A DNA stretch of 64,000 bases from Aurantiochytrium sp. KH105 (taxonomy: Eukaryota > Sar > Bigyra > Thraustochytrida > Thraustochytriidae), in contig BGKB01000100.1 of the NCBI GenBank assembly GCA_003116975.1, positions 166,390 to 230,389 on the forward strand, written 5' to 3'. Numbering within the stretch: position 1 is the first letter of the stretch; every line of letters starts with the position of its first letter. This document shows positions 1 through 9,513 of this stretch, piece by piece. The position numbers were made by a program, and so were the translations under genes. The notes beneath the pieces were generated by a model that searched no databases, was not told the DNA's origin, and worked only from the letters and a program-made list of their open reading frames with translations.

Positions 1-659
1 GTGGGTTTCTGGCCGGGCCGGGCGGCGCGAGAAGGGCTCGGGATGGGATGGGATGGGATGGGATGGACGGGATCGATGGATGGATGGGATGGACGGGGTC
101 TGCTCGCTCGCTCGCTCGCTCGCTCGCTTGCTCGGCGCCCGTGGCCGCTCGGGAGGGAGGGGGAGGGCGCGGGCGCGGGGGGGGCGCGGCGAGGAGGGGC
201 AGGGCCGGCGTGTGCGCGCGCGCCGTGACCAGGCGCGCCGCCGCGAGCGCTATCCTGCCCCGCCGCCGCCGCCGCCAAGCAGGCGCCGGCGGCGCACACG
301 CGGCGCACACGCGGGCAGCCTAACGACTCGGCCCAGCAACACACAGAGGCAAGCGCAGCTCGGCAGGCGGGCTACAATGGACTTCCTACCTGTCGCGCAG
401 AGTGACGAAGAGCGGCAGGCAGAGCGAACAAACAGACAGCAGCCAGCCATGCCAGCTGCAGCGAACGAGCAAGGCAAGGAGCCGGCCGCCACAGGCTGGC
501 AGGCAGGCAGGCAGGCCAGCAGGCCAGCAAGTTAGCACCGGTCGGCGACGCACGCACGCCCGCGCGGCGACGAGACGGGGGGAGATCGTCGCCGGGGCCA
601 GGATTCTCCACGCCTCCCGGCCTCGCTCTCAGCCGCGCCGGCCCGCCCGCGCGGCTGCG

Positions 660-718
660 GCGCACACACGCGCACACACGCACGCACACACACGCACGCA
701 CGCACGCACGCACGCACA
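660..718. repeat. (CA)n/(CACG)n microsatellite
   Basis: A run of CACA followed by CACG/GCAC tetramers, read directly from the sequence. It is part of the intergenic simple-repeat field. Confidence 0.85.
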
Positions 719-1018
719 AAGAGAGCGAGCGCCGCGAGGGGGAGGCCGTTGGCGAGGTGGAGCGCGGGAGAGAGGGCGGGGACGGCGGCGGGGGCTGGGC
801 TGGGCTGGGCTGGTTTTTTCTTTCGTTGTTTCCTGCTTACGACATGCTATTATTAGGCCTACTTCTTGCGCTCGTGGTGGTTTCGGTTATTTGGCTCGGA
901 GCCTCTTGCTGGAGATCATCCATCATGTGCGACTCTCGAGTCTCTCTGTGGAGCCGCAGCTGCCAGCTGCACTGCTTTTGACCCGGACAGCGGCATGGAG
1001 CCTGGACGCGGGGATCGA

Positions 1019-1050
1019 TCCCTCCCTCCCTCCCTCCCTCCCTCCCTCCC
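1019..1050. repeat. (CCCT)n microsatellite
   Basis: Perfect CCCT tetramer run of about eight copies, in the intergenic region upstream of ARP6. Confidence 0.85.
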
Positions 1051-1715
1051 TCTCGCCCGCTGGCCGCTGACGTGCGAGTCTCACGCACATCATCATCGCA
1101 TCGACCGCCGCAACCGATGATGCTCCTCCGTCTCGTCCGCCACGAACGCCTGCACGTCTCTGCGCTGCCGCGCGTGACGATGTCGTGCGCTTGCTCGAGC
1201 GAGCCCTTGGCCGACACAACATGCGACGACGACTGCGCAGCCACCAGCAGCAGCAGCAGCAGCCATGGCAGCTGGCAGATTCAGGGCGCCGGGTCGGGGG
1301 GGTCGGTCGGTCGGTCCGAGTGCGCTCGCGAACTCGTTCGCGTGTCGCCCGCACGGTTGCTCTGTCGCTCGCTCGCTCGCTCGGAGCGCGCTCGGAGCGA
1401 GGAGGTGTGTGCGCCGCGACCTGGTACGAGAGGGGCACCAGCAGCAAGCTGCAGCAGCGGGGGAGCGACAGCCGCCCCCAGAAGGTGGCTCGTGGCCTCG
1501 CAGCTTGTCGAAAAAGCATCAGCCGGCGTGGGCTCGTCCCGTGGCCTGTCATAATAATGTGATGGGTAACTTTTGTTTTGCCTTATAACCTGCAGCGAAG
1601 GGACTAGACGGAACTAGTTGCGACACTGTACGCTCCAAGGCGGACGCCATCCATTGCAAAGCGCAAAGGCACGGAAGGGCTCGAGCCCGCAAGCACGATC
1701 GACGCGGATGATGCC

Positions 1716-3068
1716 ATGTGGCTCGTCATCGACAATGGCGGCCACGCCGTCAAGAGCGGCCTGCCAGACGCCATGAGGACAGCCGCGACCGAGGCGCACA
1801 AAGCCGCGCTCGAGCACGCTCGTCAACAGCCGAATGGGCCTGGCCCTGTCGACGGCAACGACCGCCAGCAACAGGCCCTCGAGGAAAAACGCGAACTCGC
1901 AGACGCTGCGCTGCGTCGAGCAGCAGACTCGACAGTCTTGACCGTGCCCAACTGCACGGCTCGCGGGAAGAAGGACGCCAGAGGAGGCGCTGTTCTCGTT
2001 GGCCAAGATACAGAAAAGCCACCCTCAGACAACGAAGACGTCGCGGGCCGCCTTCTCTTTACGCGAAGTCTCGAACGCGGCTATCTCATCAATCTAGACA
2101 CGCAGCAGCTCGTGTGGGAGCAAACGATTGAACGCTTTGATCTCAGCGGCGCCGTCACCGGTCTCGTCCTCACTACGCCTGCCTTTGTCCCCCAAGAAAT
2201 CCAAACCGCAACGGAAGATCTCGTACGATCGAATCTTGGCATCAAGCGTCTCCTCACCGTGCACCCCGCCCAACTAGCTGCCCGCGACGCAGATGCTGGT
2301 CCCTTTTGCATCGTGGTCGACGCCGGATTCTCGTTCACCCATGTAGTGCCCCTCATGGATGGCCGCGTCTTTGAACAAGCTGTGCGACGTATTGATGTCG
2401 GAGGCAAGCTTCTCACAAACTATCTTCGCGAGCTCGTATCGTATGGCCAGGTGAACCTCCAAGACGAGACGCAGATTGTCGATGTCATGAAGAGACAAAT
2501 CTGCTACGTCTCGACAAACATTGACGCCGATCTTGCCGCTCTTGCGCTTCTTGAACGGCAGCCTGGTCTTCCGGTGCGAGAGCGTATCCCACTCGTCGAC
2601 CGTCGCGCCTTGGAGGCGCGTTTCACTCGTCGCTACGTTCTACCTGACTTTCAAACGATCATGGAGGGCTATTCTCTTCCACCCAACACGGAGCCAGAGG
2701 AAGTTCTTCATCTTCGGGACCAGATGCTTGCTCTGCGCGGAGAGTGCTTCATGGTTCCAGAGCTCCTCTTCGAGCCGAGTAATCTAGGAATGCGCCAGGC
2801 AGGCCTTGTTCAGGTGATTCAAGATGTCGTTGACCTCTGTCCGCGAGAGCTCCGTCCCATGCTGCGCAAGAACATTCTTCTGACCGGCGGGTCTACATTA
2901 TTTCCAAACTTTGCAAAGCGTTTGTCGAACGACCTTGGGGATGCTTACAATGTACGCCATGTTCCCGATCCTATTCGCGGTGTATGTATGGCCGGGCGAC
3001 ATTTTGCTCCCGCTGAGGTGAAACAAGACCAACAAACGCAGAACCAGCCCTCCGCCGTGGGATCATAG
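1716..3068 (+). CDS. ARP6: Actin-related protein 6 (ARP6-like)
   Basis: A 450-residue actin-fold protein. The N-terminal LVIDNGG strand-loop is the actin phosphate-1 motif, followed by VPNC (about 75), a GYLINLDTQQLVWE segment typical of ARP6 (about 125), a mid-protein VVDAGFSFTHVVP phosphate-2-like loop, an LFEPSNLG segment and a C-terminal NILLTGGSTLFPNF adenosine motif. In known organisms ARP6 is a nuclear subunit of the SWR1/SRCAP complex, which loads histone H2A.Z. The ATG at 1716 gives the actin N-terminus directly and no intron is needed. Oddity: an acidic, Gln/Ala/Arg-rich insert of about 50 residues lies between the first strand and VPNC, where other ARP6 proteins are short. Assignment to ARP6 rather than another ARP rests on the LIN-D-Q-VWE segment. 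Confidence 0.88.
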   Translation: MWLVIDNGGHAVKSGLPDAMRTAATEAHKAALEHARQQPNGPGPVDGNDRQQQALEEKRELADAALRRAADSTVLTVPNCTARGKKDARGGAVLVGQDTEKPPSDNEDVAGRLLFTRSLERGYLINLDTQQLVWEQTIERFDLSGAVTGLVLTTPAFVPQEIQTATEDLVRSNLGIKRLLTVHPAQLAARDADAGPFCIVVDAGFSFTHVVPLMDGRVFEQAVRRIDVGGKLLTNYLRELVSYGQVNLQDETQIVDVMKRQICYVSTNIDADLAALALLERQPGLPVRERIPLVDRRALEARFTRRYVLPDFQTIMEGYSLPPNTEPEEVLHLRDQMLALRGECFMVPELLFEPSNLGMRQAGLVQVIQDVVDLCPRELRPMLRKNILLTGGSTLFPNFAKRLSNDLGDAYNVRHVPDPIRGVCMAGRHFAPAEVKQDQQTQNQPSAVGS

Positions 3069-3354
3069 ATTTTGTTTTGTTTACTCAGGCTGTGAACGCA
3101 ATGTGTAAACGAGATTTTTATTTTTTTGGCCTAAAAAAGCGACCTGTTCGCATTCGATTTTCATGGTGTCGTCCTACATTCTCAATCAGACGTAGGCCTA
3201 GTATTCTCGATTTTACCAATGTCAACTTATTCACCCTCCTTCACTGTCAGCCACGAACCACGAACCGGCAAGGCTCGCTCACGGAAAGCCAAAATTTTAC
3301 TTTTGTTGAATGATTGAGTGGTCAAAAGAGAAAGAAACGAAGTAAAATCCCAAA

Positions 3355-5559
3355 ATGGGCGATAACGCGCCCGGATGGGCGATCTGCGCAAGCTATGCGG
3401 CCGCCGTCGCGAGTGTACTCCTCGCAACCCGAGCGCGCGCCGGCAAGGAGTCAGACTTGATCAAGACGCTCACGAAAAGCAAGGAGAAACCAGTCGCAAC
3501 ACCCAGCCCAGTACAGACTCGCGAAGACCTCAAATCTCATGACGCGGACGCGGACGCGGACGCTGACGCGGACGCTGGCGCGGACGCTGGCGCGGACGCA
3601 GACGCAAACGCAGTCACGGGCGCAGACACGGACGCCCGACCTGCGGCACGTGCGGCGCATGAAAAGGCCATTCCCGCAGACCTCGTAGTGAAGATCCCCA
3701 CGCGCGAGCAGCTCGTACTTCGCTTCTTTCTCGAGTACATCGCCTGGAGCAAAATACCCGTTGATGGTGTCTTCATCAATGGAGGCTACGTCCGCGATCT
3801 CTTGCTCGACAAAGAGCCCGATGACCTCGACCTCAGCATCTGCCTCGTCGACTGTGCCGAGGACGTCACTGTTGGCTCGATTCTCGAGGACATGCCCAAC
3901 TTTATCGATACGCTTGGCGCAGAAATGGTGAAAAGCCGCTTTGGCTTCGACACGTTCAAGTCCGTTGACATTCAGGGCGATGTGTCCAAGGACAAAAATC
4001 TTGACACAGCCAAAGCAGTCTTTGGGTACGCTGATGGATCCCCTCCCCTCGATGTTGATGTCATGCCCACCATTGGCGAAGAAACTTACGACGAAAACGA
4101 CACGCACCGCATTCCCACGCGCGACCAACGCGGAACGCCACTCCAGGATGCACTGCGCCGTGACCTCACCATTGGCGCCATGCTCGTCAAAGTCAAAGAA
4201 GGCGCAGACGGGACCCTTACTTGGACCCTCCTCGACTATTATGGCGGGCTCGAGGACCTCAAGGCCGGCGTGCTCCGCGCACCGCACCCTCCCAAAGCGG
4301 ACGCCAAGCTGATACTCTCTGACGCTGATCGCAAGCTAGCCAAGGTTGTCGGACTGGACGTCAACTCTCCTCAGGACATTTGGTGGGTCAAGGTTCTTCG
4401 TGACGACCCGCTACGCATCGTTCGCGTCTTCCGCTTCGCCGCCAAGCTTGATTTTCGTATTCACGAAACCTTTTGGAAGGTCCTGCCCTTTGCTCTCGAT
4501 AACCTCAAGGCAAAGGTTGCCGGCTCGCGGAAGCTCACCGAAATACTTAAGCTTGCAAAGTATGGTAACGCAAAGATCGTCGGGCTCTTCAAGCTCTGCT
4601 TTCGCAAACGATTTGTCCATGATCTCGAAGGATCCGAAACATGCTTGGCAACGGGTATTTTTGGTGGCCAAGATGCCAGCGCCGTCGCTCACTATCTCCC
4701 GCCCATCGAGACCTTTGACAAGGATCGATTCATTCGCGTTGTCGAGGCCGCCATGCCCAACACTGCCAGCCTCTCGCATGATGAAGCCATTGGGTACTTT
4801 CTCGCCGTTGCGCTCTATGCCACACGATTCAAGGACCACGACAAATGGGAGGCTGACAATCTTGCAGCCGGTGGTCTTTCTGTCCCCGAAGAGGCCTTCG
4901 AACGAGCCTGCAACGGGCTCTCTACGTCCAACGATCTTCGCGCCGCAGGAATGCGCCTCCTGACCTCGTATGAGCGTCTGCGGACAATCACCGACGAGGC
5001 AAAGTGTCCATCTTCGCCCGAAGATTCTCTGTTTGGCAAACGCTTGACCGCAGCGACAGCTGACAAAGCCGGCGAACACGCATCCTTGGACCTTGCTTTT
5101 ACGCGCTTGCGGGCAGTTTGGGAAACATTGGCCCTCGACAAAGAGCCCGAACACTTTGCACACGAGCTCGTCGTGAGCATGCTTGAGCACGGGTCTGCAC
5201 CAACACAGCGCGCCGCGCCGATCGTCAAGGCCTATCTCGCTGCGCTAAGGGAAGCCCCCCCAACTCAAATTTCCGGCAAAGGCATCTCGGGTGTCGCCCA
5301 AGTTCCTCCGCACTTGCGGGGCGGCCTGCTCACGCGTTTGCGGATTCTGTGCCGCATGCAAGGCGAAACTGGCAACTTGGATGCGCCCGGCGCACTGCAC
5401 ACTTATCTCGAGTCATCCTGTGATGGCTTGCTCACCGACCTTGTTGCGGAATGGCATGACGCCGAAACGGGCCAGCTCAAGAACGCGTACCAGGCAGGCG
5501 CTGCCCGTAAAAAGGCTAACAAGTCAAAGAAAAAGGGCGGCAAGAAAAACAAGGGCTAA
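3355..5559 (+). CDS. Class II tRNA nucleotidyltransferase / poly(A) polymerase family protein (CCA-adding type)
   Basis: A 734-residue protein. The GGYVRDLLLDKEPDDLDLS segment (about 142-160) carries the G-G-x-V-R-D motif and the paired D-x-D metal ligands of the class II nucleotidyltransferase head. A second block, RRDLTIGAM, and a DDPLRIVRVFRFAAKL motif (about 345-360) match motifs of the tRNA CCA-adding family, which adds the CCA 3' end to tRNAs. The protein is longer than usual (about 400-550 residues). A hydrophobic N-terminus (about 6-25) could be a mitochondrial or membrane signal, followed by an Asp-Ala repeat (about 61-80). A Lys-rich tail ends the protein. It faces the convergent gene on the minus strand with only 81 bp between stops. 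Poly(A) polymerase activity cannot be excluded by sequence alone. Confidence 0.85.
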   Translation: MGDNAPGWAICASYAAAVASVLLATRARAGKESDLIKTLTKSKEKPVATPSPVQTREDLKSHDADADADADADAGADAGADADANAVTGADTDARPAARAAHEKAIPADLVVKIPTREQLVLRFFLEYIAWSKIPVDGVFINGGYVRDLLLDKEPDDLDLSICLVDCAEDVTVGSILEDMPNFIDTLGAEMVKSRFGFDTFKSVDIQGDVSKDKNLDTAKAVFGYADGSPPLDVDVMPTIGEETYDENDTHRIPTRDQRGTPLQDALRRDLTIGAMLVKVKEGADGTLTWTLLDYYGGLEDLKAGVLRAPHPPKADAKLILSDADRKLAKVVGLDVNSPQDIWWVKVLRDDPLRIVRVFRFAAKLDFRIHETFWKVLPFALDNLKAKVAGSRKLTEILKLAKYGNAKIVGLFKLCFRKRFVHDLEGSETCLATGIFGGQDASAVAHYLPPIETFDKDRFIRVVEAAMPNTASLSHDEAIGYFLAVALYATRFKDHDKWEADNLAAGGLSVPEEAFERACNGLSTSNDLRAAGMRLLTSYERLRTITDEAKCPSSPEDSLFGKRLTAATADKAGEHASLDLAFTRLRAVWETLALDKEPEHFAHELVVSMLEHGSAPTQRAAPIVKAYLAALREAPPTQISGKGISGVAQVPPHLRGGLLTRLRILCRMQGETGNLDAPGALHTYLESSCDGLLTDLVAEWHDAETGQLKNAYQAGAARKKANKSKKKGGKKNKG
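3541..3609 (+). repeat. GACGCG-type coding repeat encoding Asp-Ala
   Basis: In-frame repetition of GAC-GCG/GAC-GCT codons within the nucleotidyltransferase gene, encoding alternating Asp-Ala residues with some Gly-Ala. It lies between the N-terminal hydrophobic segment and the catalytic head and is probably a flexible acidic linker prone to length variation. Confidence 0.8.
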
Positions 5560-5640
5560 ACAAGCAAAAATTAGGGATCGATTGCCTTGCTTTTTCTTTG
5601 CTACCTAGACCTTGAATTTCCTTTGCTAGGTGCATGATAA

Positions 5641-6684
5641 TTAGCTTTCGCTTGCACTTTTACCTTCATGGTCATCTTGTATCAGGTCCTTGCTTAAATC
5701 ATTTTCATCATCCTCGAGGCTCACGTTACTGATTCCGTCGCTAGCCTCTTCAGCAGCTCTCAGGGCACTCCGTAGTCGATTGATGGCCCTGCGTCGCGTT
5801 TCGCCTGCCCAGCATGACACTGCGGCGCGTAGTCGCATCTCATTCTTTAGGGCGAAGAGCTTGGTGGCCTGTCGACGCTTAAAGACTTCAAGTCTCGCGT
5901 ACGAGTGCCACGATGCAAAGACGTGCCGAATATTTGCGTCGTTTGTCATGTGTACATAACGCTGGTGCGCACGGTCAAAAATTGCCTTAAAACCCACTGC
6001 GCGTACATTTCGATATCGATCCATCTCTTTGTCCGCGAGACGTCCGCATTTCAAACAAAGAGGTGGTCCACGGAAGCTGATATCCTCAATTGTTTGGTTT
6101 TCCAACGCTGGTCGTACAGAAACACCAGCGCGAGTGCTCAGGGGATATCTCGATTGCTGCAGAGATTTGGACGAGGCATCAAAACCTCGACTTAATGACG
6201 CCGTTGGCGTGATAAAAGAGGCGTAGTCTCCTCCCATCTCTTTAGATGTGCGCGGTGGTGCCGTTCGCGGCCGCATCAAGGGTGCCGACTTTCCTCTTTC
6301 AAGTCTTGGCTGTCGCGCTCGTGCTTTGGCTCGTTCGTGGGCCTTAGCATCTCTATGCCTTGTGGTGGAAACAAGAGGCCGTGAATGCTTCGTAAATCCA
6401 TGCTTGCGTACCAAGTCACTTTCCAAAGTCCTCGATTCTTCAGATGCTTCGAGACACATGGTAAGCATACGTGTAACCTGACGCGCGCGTTTCGGGGGTG
6501 CACGCGATTTCGACAAATATGACGATGCACAGTATGTCTTTCTTTGGACCTTTTTTTGCGATCTCGCCAATGCAATAGATTCGTCCGCTCGCAGATCAGA
6601 CAGTGACAGCTTGCTGCGTGAAGAGGGGGGTTGCCGACGCTGTACATCTTTGGATTTCAAGATCGGGTCATCTTCTCGGGCCAT
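5641..6684 (-). CDS. Uncharacterised basic protein with WxxxAR-type helical repeats
   Basis: A 347-residue reading frame from the ATG at 6684. An upstream in-frame TTG extends the frame but has no ATG. The N-terminal half is Arg/Lys/Ser-rich and disordered-looking. A C-x-x-C (CLKCG, about 215) sits mid-protein. The C-terminal third is helical, with repeated aromatic-basic units: VFASWHSYARLEVFKRR, then AVSCWAGETRRRAINRL. These resemble the W-x-x-x-x-R units of Sfi1-like centrin-binding proteins. It ends in an acidic tail. I do not recognise a named family. The repeat units and the neighbouring EF-hand and PG-rich genes suggest a centriolar or cytoskeletal role, which is inference only. Stops of this gene and the nucleotidyltransferase face each other. 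Confidence 0.6.
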   Translation of the reverse strand: MAREDDPILKSKDVQRRQPPSSRSKLSLSDLRADESIALARSQKKVQRKTYCASSYLSKSRAPPKRARQVTRMLTMCLEASEESRTLESDLVRKHGFTKHSRPLVSTTRHRDAKAHERAKARARQPRLERGKSAPLMRPRTAPPRTSKEMGGDYASFITPTASLSRGFDASSKSLQQSRYPLSTRAGVSVRPALENQTIEDISFRGPPLCLKCGRLADKEMDRYRNVRAVGFKAIFDRAHQRYVHMTNDANIRHVFASWHSYARLEVFKRRQATKLFALKNEMRLRAAVSCWAGETRRRAINRLRSALRAAEEASDGISNVSLEDDENDLSKDLIQDDHEGKSASES

Positions 6685-7206
6685 GGCATGGATATTGCTT
6701 TCGCTTGCTCTCGCTCGCGCGCTCGCCCAGAGGTGGAGGGGAGAACGGGGAAGGGGCTTGCTCTTCAAGAGTGCATGCAGCGCGAGACGCCGCCCACGGG
6801 CCCGCCTTGGTCAAGCGTTTTGACTCGCGTTTTGCGCGCGCTCGCTTGCAAATCTATGAACAAACCGAGCAACACGCAGTCGGACGCGAACCGGCCATCA
6901 AGCAAGGTTCGCTGCGGTACTTCTGTAGCAGTAGCTAGCTCCCTCTGTACAATTTATCCTGTACGGTCGCCGCATCCTCCAAGTCACCATTTTTTACATA
7001 TCCGGTAACCCTTGGAGTTGCTATATTATCAGTGGAAAGCCTTGAACGTACCTGGCAATCATGTTTTTTCTTGATCGTGAGCACGATAGCAATCCTTCTT
7101 TCAGGGAAAGAGAGCAAGCCTTGTCCGTCAGGCCTGGCTTGGCACTGGGCCAGACCTGCTTAGACGGGACGAGAAACACGGCGAGACAGAGGGGCGTCAA
7201 GCCACG

Positions 7207-8007
7207 ATGCAGGGCCACGCGCAGACGCCAGCTTTCGAACTTATTGAGGCATGCTTTGCAGAGACGCGCCGCGCGAGACAGCAAGCGCGCGCCATCCGTA
7301 GGAAGACTAGCTCACGGTCGCTGCAAAAGGGACACTACTCTGACTCGGCACCGTTTACGACGCGCGATGCCTTGACAGAGGACACAAGATCTGAAGAAGA
7401 CCTTACCTATGGTATCCAACCTGACGCCCCGCCGCCTGGTGAATACGAAGTGCAGCCTCAGAGACGCCCGACCGGTCCCTCGCTCAGCTCAGACGTCTCT
7501 GCGCGCCGACGGGATGGCCTCGTGAGCGAGTCGCCGCAGATAGAGCCAGGCAAGTCCGGCGTAGAAATTTTGCTCAAGCACTTTGCAAATCAAGTTGCGC
7601 GTTGGAGACAGACAGATCGAAGAAATCCACCACCGGTTGAGTTTGCAGCTCAACTCAAAGCAAAATACTTGGATCAGGACTTGAAAAACCTTCCGGTCTC
7701 GAAAATGTCTCATATTGCGCGCAAGGCGATATCGCTTGAAGTGGCCAAAATAGCCAAACTGCCAGCGCAGCGCCCCAATGATTCTTCAAAGGGTGTATCG
7801 TCGCCCACTATGAAAAAAAGCGCCGAGTCCACACTGCAACCAGACGCACACGCGCAAAAGACGGGCATCGTGGGCCAGCTGGACGAAACAGACTCTGCGC
7901 CGCAACTGCAACAACAGCTGGCCAGTGTCAATGGACTCAAATTCACAGAACTTCTCGCCATGTGTGAGACACAACAAACAACTTTGCAACATATGATGAG
8001 ATCATAG
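7207..8007 (+). CDS. Hypothetical protein with one SHIPPO/PG-rich-like motif
   Basis: A 266-residue frame starting at ATG 7207. Near residue 77 it has APPPGEYEVQPQRRPTGP, which resembles the P-G-x-Y unit of sperm-tail PG-rich (STPG/SHIPPO) proteins associated with flagella and microtubules. Only one clear copy is visible, so the assignment is weak. The remainder is charged, with a predicted helical middle part (about 115-180) and a Gln-rich C-terminal helix. It is divergent from the WxxxAR-repeat gene (about 520 bp between ATGs) and convergent with the EF-hand gene (85 bp between stops). No catalytic motif is visible. Confidence 0.5.
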   Translation: MQGHAQTPAFELIEACFAETRRARQQARAIRRKTSSRSLQKGHYSDSAPFTTRDALTEDTRSEEDLTYGIQPDAPPPGEYEVQPQRRPTGPSLSSDVSARRRDGLVSESPQIEPGKSGVEILLKHFANQVARWRQTDRRNPPPVEFAAQLKAKYLDQDLKNLPVSKMSHIARKAISLEVAKIAKLPAQRPNDSSKGVSSPTMKKSAESTLQPDAHAQKTGIVGQLDETDSAPQLQQQLASVNGLKFTELLAMCETQQTTLQHMMRS

Positions 8008-8092
8008 ATATCTGATAAGTTCGGCGCACGCAAGACGGACTAGCTGACCGATCATTGAATCGCCCACGGCTATTTTCTCTGAGATGTTTCAT

Positions 8093-9103
8093 TTACGTTC
8101 TTTTTTCTTCGTGCCTTGTCTCCGTGGAAAGGTTCGACGCTGGTCCCCCAAAACCAGCTGTGCTGTCTTCGGTTAAAGATTTGACAAGAAGACGAGGAGC
8201 TTGCTCAAGCTGACCTATGTAGGCGTCGATGTCAAACGTTATGCTTCGCAGTACAGAAGGATGCTTGCGCAGAATGGCAAGGCATTCATAAAAGTCCAAG
8301 ACTCCATTTCGATCCTTGTCGGCCTCCCAAAAATGCCGTTTCACCCATGTGTACAGAGCTTCTTGGCGTTCCTGCGTGTCGCAGTGCGCAGTCAAGAGCT
8401 CCATGAGCTCTGGATGAGAGACAGCACCGTCGCCATCTCGGTCAACAACCTGGAACAATAAGAGCAGACGGTCCTCCGGTCGGCCATGCCGGGCTACTTG
8501 CACAATGCCTTGCACATAACCTTCGAAATCGAGGCTGTCTGCATCTCGATTGAGCTGCCGGTTGCGCGCGTTGTTGGTGTTGTTATATAATTGTTGTCGT
8601 AAGTTTTCGACACGTCACGAAACCAAACATCAGAAGTGGCTCGAACTTACCTTGTCTGCACTTCCGTCGTACGGAAATGGATGATCGCCAGAGAAGAAAG
8701 AGGCTTCAAATTCCCTTGCTACGCCTCGCAAGTCTTCGGCAAGGTCTTGCTGCAGTTGAATTTGTCCGTGGTCCCATGATGGCTGACTGAGTGTGGTTGC
8801 GAGGTTCTCCGTCTTGCAAGGCTCAAGTGTCGTACGATAATGCGTGTGAAGCGCCTTGACCTGATTGTATGTCAAGTTATGCGCTTTGGCCACGTTTCTG
8901 ATCTGCTGCTTGAGTCGTTCGAGCTCGACTGCGCGCACCGCCGCAGCAGCTTGTCGTGCCTTATTCACACTTGCGAGCTGGCGCTTCGAGTTACTACCAT
9001 CCGCCTGCGAACTGTCAACATTGCCAATTTCATTCTTCACAGTTCGCTCGCGAGTCGTCGACGGGGCACGCCGCTTAAGCCGTGCTCGATTGAATCTCCG
9101 CAT
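8093..9103 (-). CDS. EF-hand calcium-binding protein, two exons
   Basis: Exon 1 is 9103-8651 and exon 2 is 8554-8093, with a 96-bp intron. The donor reads AAG|GTAAGT, the acceptor reads GGCAG|CTC, and the junction is phase 0. The spliced product is about 304 residues. The C-terminal part has two EF-hand loops: DRDGDGAVSHPEL, with the canonical D-x-D-x-D pattern, and DKDRNGVLDFYE, also canonical. The spliced junction supplies the LNRDADSLDFEGYV segment, a likely further EF-hand, which supports the intron. The N-terminal half is basic and helical. The ATG at 9103 is the only in-frame ATG near the start; the frame stays open to 9178, so an additional 5' exon is possible. It resembles calcineurin B-like and flagellar EF-hand proteins, but I cannot name the orthologue. 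Confidence 0.75.
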
Positions 9104-9513
9104 GTCGTGCTTCGCAATGACCGAGAGAGCGCTTTGCGCCTGGTGAGTCTCGCAATATTTTGCCGCCAAGCAAAACACAAAAAATGAAAAGTAAAAAAGC
9201 GAGCCGTTTGGAGATAAAAAAATAAATAAATTAGAATTTGAACTTCCTGTTTGATCTCTCCAAATTTGGATCTAGGCCTCGGCCTAAACTTGAGCTTGTA
9301 AAGTTCTTTTTGATCGAGTAACATGTTCTGGACACGCCTTTGCCTTAAAATTGGTTACAGGGCCAAGAGGCCCAGAAGACAAGGGGGGAAACCCAAAGAG
9401 GAGAAACGAAATAAGGAAAAGAGACAGTGAGAGAGCTACACTTGGCCTAGCTTTGAGAGATGGAAAGGAAAGGGAAAGCTTCTTTCGATACTGTTGTTAC
9501 TTTTTATTTACTG
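9104..9513. other. Intergenic region, AT-richer
   Basis: About 410 bp between the 5' end of the EF-hand gene and the 3' end of the FHA-RING gene, both on the minus strand. It is AT-richer than the coding DNA (for example AAAAAAATAAATAAATTAG near 9215-9235). I see no gene. It should hold the EF-hand promoter and the FHA-RING 3' UTR. Confidence 0.5.

Larger units (their letters stand above)
1..1715. other. Low-complexity intergenic region upstream of ARP6
   Basis: I can support no gene here. The stretch is dominated by simple repeats: a GGGAT pentamer run at about 40-66, GCTC tetramers at about 101-134, CA/CACG repeats at about 660-718, CCCT repeats at about 1019-1050 and a CAG run at about 1243-1264. 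Open frames exist on both strands, but they overlap in several frames, translate to Arg/Ala/Ser-rich low-complexity peptides and mostly begin with non-ATG codons. It probably contains the ARP6 promoter and 5' leader, and perhaps the flank of a gene outside the window. Confidence 0.6.

Noticed and set aside
1-66. GGGAT repeats at the window start and TTTG repeats at the end as telomere sequence
   Set aside because: The units are too short, degenerate and not the TTAGGG/TTTAGGG types; simple microsatellites explain them.
923-1552. Minus-strand frame of 209 codons in the left end
   Set aside because: Arg/Ser-rich and repeat-encoded; overlapping frames on the plus strand are equally open.
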